Positions 62,112 through 64,000 of a DNA stretch of 64,000 nucleotides are shown here, piece after piece. The first letter of the stretch is position 1, and each line of letters begins with the position of its first letter. The stretch lies in the NCBI RefSeq assembly GCF_900103845.1, contig NZ_FNIJ01000005.1:124001-188000 (forward strand). Reading direction: 5' to 3'. The DNA is from Pseudomonas jinjuensis (GTDB taxonomy: Bacteria; Pseudomonadota; Gammaproteobacteria; Pseudomonadales; Pseudomonadaceae). The translations under genes were made by a program, and so were the position numbers. Below the pieces are notes generated by a model that saw only the letters and a program-made list of their open reading frames with translations, was not told where the DNA came from and did no database searches.

Positions 62112-63599
62112 TTACCCCGTGTAACCGGCGTAAGGAATGTCAGCGAAGGAGCGCCGACTCAGCCAGGACAGCAGTACACGCTGGATATCGTCGTCCCCAT
62201 CTCTCAGCAGACCGAAGAGATGCTGGAGCAGGCCCATGTTCTTCTCGCAGAAGCTGCTGAAGGCGCGATGACCCACTGGATCGCCCTGGCGGGCGAAGTG
62301 ATCGATCGGGTCGGCGCCGCAATAGGGGACCAGCGCGCAATCGCTGCAGCCGGGCAGTGCCTCGGCAATGCCCGCCCCCAGGAGGAGCTTCATGGCCGGG
62401 GCGTTCAGGAGTTCATGCAGTGGTTGCCGAACACTGCCGAGGCGCAATCCGTCTTCTCCCATCTCCAGCAGCATCCGGGCTTCATCGGACGGATAGACAT
62501 ATCCGTCATAGTTGTAAACGAGAGCGCCGGTACCCGCCCCCACCGGAGAACGTAGATCGACGTAGCCGGAAGAGAAGGGCGTTAGAACGTTGTTCAGCAG
62601 TAGCGCGGTATAGCCTTCCGAGAGGTAGGTGCCTTGCTGGTTCAGCTCCAGCAGATAAGCGAGCGCCTCCTTGTAGAAACCTACGTAGCGCTCCATCGGA
62701 TAATCAAGGCGTTGCGAGCTCCTGGAGGCGAATCCATAGGGGCTTAGTGGCCGCAGGGAGATGCTGGAGAAACCCTGCTTCACATACTCGTCGATGATTG
62801 CCCGTGGCTGTTCCAGGCTCCGAGCAGTGAGTGTCGTAAGTGCTGATACAGCGTCGTGACCCAGACGCGCACGGACTCGCTGGATGCCGTCCAGGGTTCG
62901 TTCGTAGGAGTTCCGAGTGGGTGTCGGCCGATTGGCATTGTGAAGCGCAGCCGGACCATCCAGCGAAGTGGAGAATTGAATGCCGTGGGTTTGCGCGAAA
63001 TCGAGGACTTCATCGGTGAGGTGATGCAGCGTGCTGGTAATGACGAACTGGATGTCGCGCTGCTCTGTTTCGTTGCGCTCGACCACGCGCTCGACGATCT
63101 GGCGGATGCGCGCGAAGGCCAGCAAGGGCTCCCCACCCTGAAACTCGACGGTTAGAACAGGCGACGTCGACTCGAACACTCGCTCCACCGCATCGAGTGC
63201 ATTCTGCTCGGACAGATCATGTCCGTCGCCGCCAAGCGGTGCCCGTGAGACTTGGCAGTACTGGCAGGTGTGATTACAGCGCAAAGTCACCACGAAAAGA
63301 TGCAGCGCCGGGCCCTGCAGGAGGAAGTCCTTGCGGCTGCGGTATTGCGCGGCCATTTCAGGGAGCGGGTCATGGCCCCAGGGCTCGTAGATGAAGTGAC
63401 GGGCCAGCAGATCCTTGTACAGAGGCGTCCCGGGATGTAGACGCTTGTCCAGCAGCTCGCGCAACTGGTTACCCGAGACAAATAAGTACTCGCCGGTGTC
63501 CGCGGTGATCAGCACATCTCGCGTGCTTCCGCAGCTCAAGCGCATGAACCGGAAGGGCAGCAGTCGATAGCGGCTATCCGTAATGATCACGGTGTTCAT
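62112..63599 (-). CDS. hxsB: Radical SAM/SPASM-type enzyme HxsB
   Basis: 495 aa. N-terminal about 100 residues before the core, then Cys108, 112, 115 in RCNHTCQYCQVSR; substrate-side EFQGGEPLLAF motif; C-terminal SPASM-like cysteines (GCSDCALVPYCGADP ... SSFCEKN) for auxiliary clusters, as in sactipeptide-type and related peptide maturases. The start abuts the hxsD stop directly. Together with HxsC it likely modifies the His-Xaa-Ser region of HxsA. Confidence 0.94.
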   Translation of the reverse strand: MNTVIITDSRYRLLPFRFMRLSCGSTRDVLITADTGEYLFVSGNQLRELLDKRLHPGTPLYKDLLARHFIYEPWGHDPLPEMAAQYRSRKDFLLQGPALHLFVVTLRCNHTCQYCQVSRAPLGGDGHDLSEQNALDAVERVFESTSPVLTVEFQGGEPLLAFARIRQIVERVVERNETEQRDIQFVITSTLHHLTDEVLDFAQTHGIQFSTSLDGPAALHNANRPTPTRNSYERTLDGIQRVRARLGHDAVSALTTLTARSLEQPRAIIDEYVKQGFSSISLRPLSPYGFASRSSQRLDYPMERYVGFYKEALAYLLELNQQGTYLSEGYTALLLNNVLTPFSSGYVDLRSPVGAGTGALVYNYDGYVYPSDEARMLLEMGEDGLRLGSVRQPLHELLNAPAMKLLLGAGIAEALPGCSDCALVPYCGADPIDHFARQGDPVGHRAFSSFCEKNMGLLQHLFGLLRDGDDDIQRVLLSWLSRRSFADIPYAGYTG

Positions 63600-63902
63600 T
63601 CAGCGGCTGCAGCCGGCGAACGCAGTGAGGATCAATGTTTCCCTGATTCCGGCGGTTTCCTGCTGGACTCGTTCACGTAGAGCGAAGTCGTTCAGCTGCT
63701 GCAGTATCAGCGCTCGGACGTGGTCGCTGGGAAGTGATTCAGCGGTGACCGAGGCCGAATTTGGCATGACGACCAGGGTAATTCGGTGTTCCTGCGACTG
63801 CACTTCCACCGCAAAATCGTCAGCCACGCTGTAAGCCGTTCGTTGCGCCACGCTGAGTGAATAGGCTCTCTCATCCAACTGCAAAGTGACGGGCCATGTC
63901 AT
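63600..63902 (-). CDS. hxsD: Small Hxs-system protein HxsD
   Basis: 100 aa, first gene of the operon (CAGGAACAGAAATTC before ATG 63902). Opening LQLDERAYSLSVAQRTAYSV, then a helical second half (HVRALILQQLNDFALRERVQ; ETAGIRETLILTAF). The size and pattern match HxsD, found only with the two radical SAM proteins. It could act as a leader- or substrate-binding partner, like RRE-type proteins in RiPP systems; that is analogy. Confidence 0.88.
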   Translation of the reverse strand: MTWPVTLQLDERAYSLSVAQRTAYSVADDFAVEVQSQEHRITLVVMPNSASVTAESLPSDHVRALILQQLNDFALRERVQQETAGIRETLILTAFAGCSR

Positions 63903-64000
63903 GAATTTCTGTTCCTGATATCACGATAGTGCATGCGGGATTTTGCCCTGCATCGTGGCAAACAGCTACTACCGCACTGCATAAGATGCCTAACGGCCGC
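63903..64000 (-). promoter_or_regulatory. Upstream region of hxs operon (incomplete)
   Basis: 98 nt to the window edge on the promoter side of hxsD. A short imperfect hairpin, ATGCGGG / CCC-T-GCAT at 63933-63953, is present. No clear promoter boxes. Confidence 0.35.

Overview
The window is a high-GC Pseudomonas chromosome segment, most like the P. aeruginosa / P. citronellolis / P. nitroreducens group. This is judged from codon use, from many Pseudomonas-type REP palindromes, and from a stress-gene block resembling the RpoS island around ku/katE in P. aeruginosa PAO1. No rRNA, tRNA, CRISPR or intact insertion sequence was seen. All assignments come from reading the sequence; no searches were run.

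1-19998: uptake and activation of hydrophobic compounds. The 3' end of an acyl-CoA ligase is followed by a DUF1302 / DUF1329 / YCF48-like / RND-MMPL set (1624-8335). Next come a LysR regulator and a secreted sulfatase, then a MalT-like LuxR regulator divergent from a GMC oxidoreductase, a CaiB/BaiF (racemase-like) protein, an MFS carrier and a tandem-CAP secreted protein.

20174-34568: a GCS2 carboxylate-amine ligase divergent from a haem-oxygenase-like diiron protein and a methyltransferase. This is followed by a stationary-phase/desiccation-type block: DUF2383 protein, Ku, DUF72, zinc alcohol dehydrogenase, CBS protein, KatE catalase and small envelope proteins. A siderophore-interacting flavoprotein and a MarR regulator then share an operator region.

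34646-45340: an acetyltransferase, a LysR regulator, and a probable quaternary/methylated-amine catabolic locus. The locus has a BCCT carrier divergent from Rieske oxygenase, aldehyde dehydrogenase, rubredoxin-fused FAD reductase, DadA-like oxidase, EutQ-like cupin and MFS.

45409-54290: a beta-oxidation-like island of lower GC (TetR with two perfect 18-bp operators, enoyl-CoA hydratase, two paralogous acyl-CoA ligases, thiolase, FadB-like fusion). The second ligase is broken by a deletion/frameshift. The island is bracketed by two diverged copies of the MFS gene's 3' end and followed by a SRPBCC gene fragment.

54469-58874: an iron-type cell-surface signalling unit (ECF sigma, FecR, STN-containing TonB receptor) and a small membrane protein.

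58875-63902: an AT-richer segment with a strong minus-strand terminator, a remnant of an MvaT/H-NS-type silencer, and a complete hxsDBCA operon. HxsA is a secreted His-Xaa-Ser repeat protein with a peptidoglycan-binding-like domain; HxsB and HxsC are two radical SAM enzymes; HxsD is a small partner. A zinc-ribbon membrane protein gene follows directly. This poorly characterised peptide-modification system is the most interesting locus in the window.
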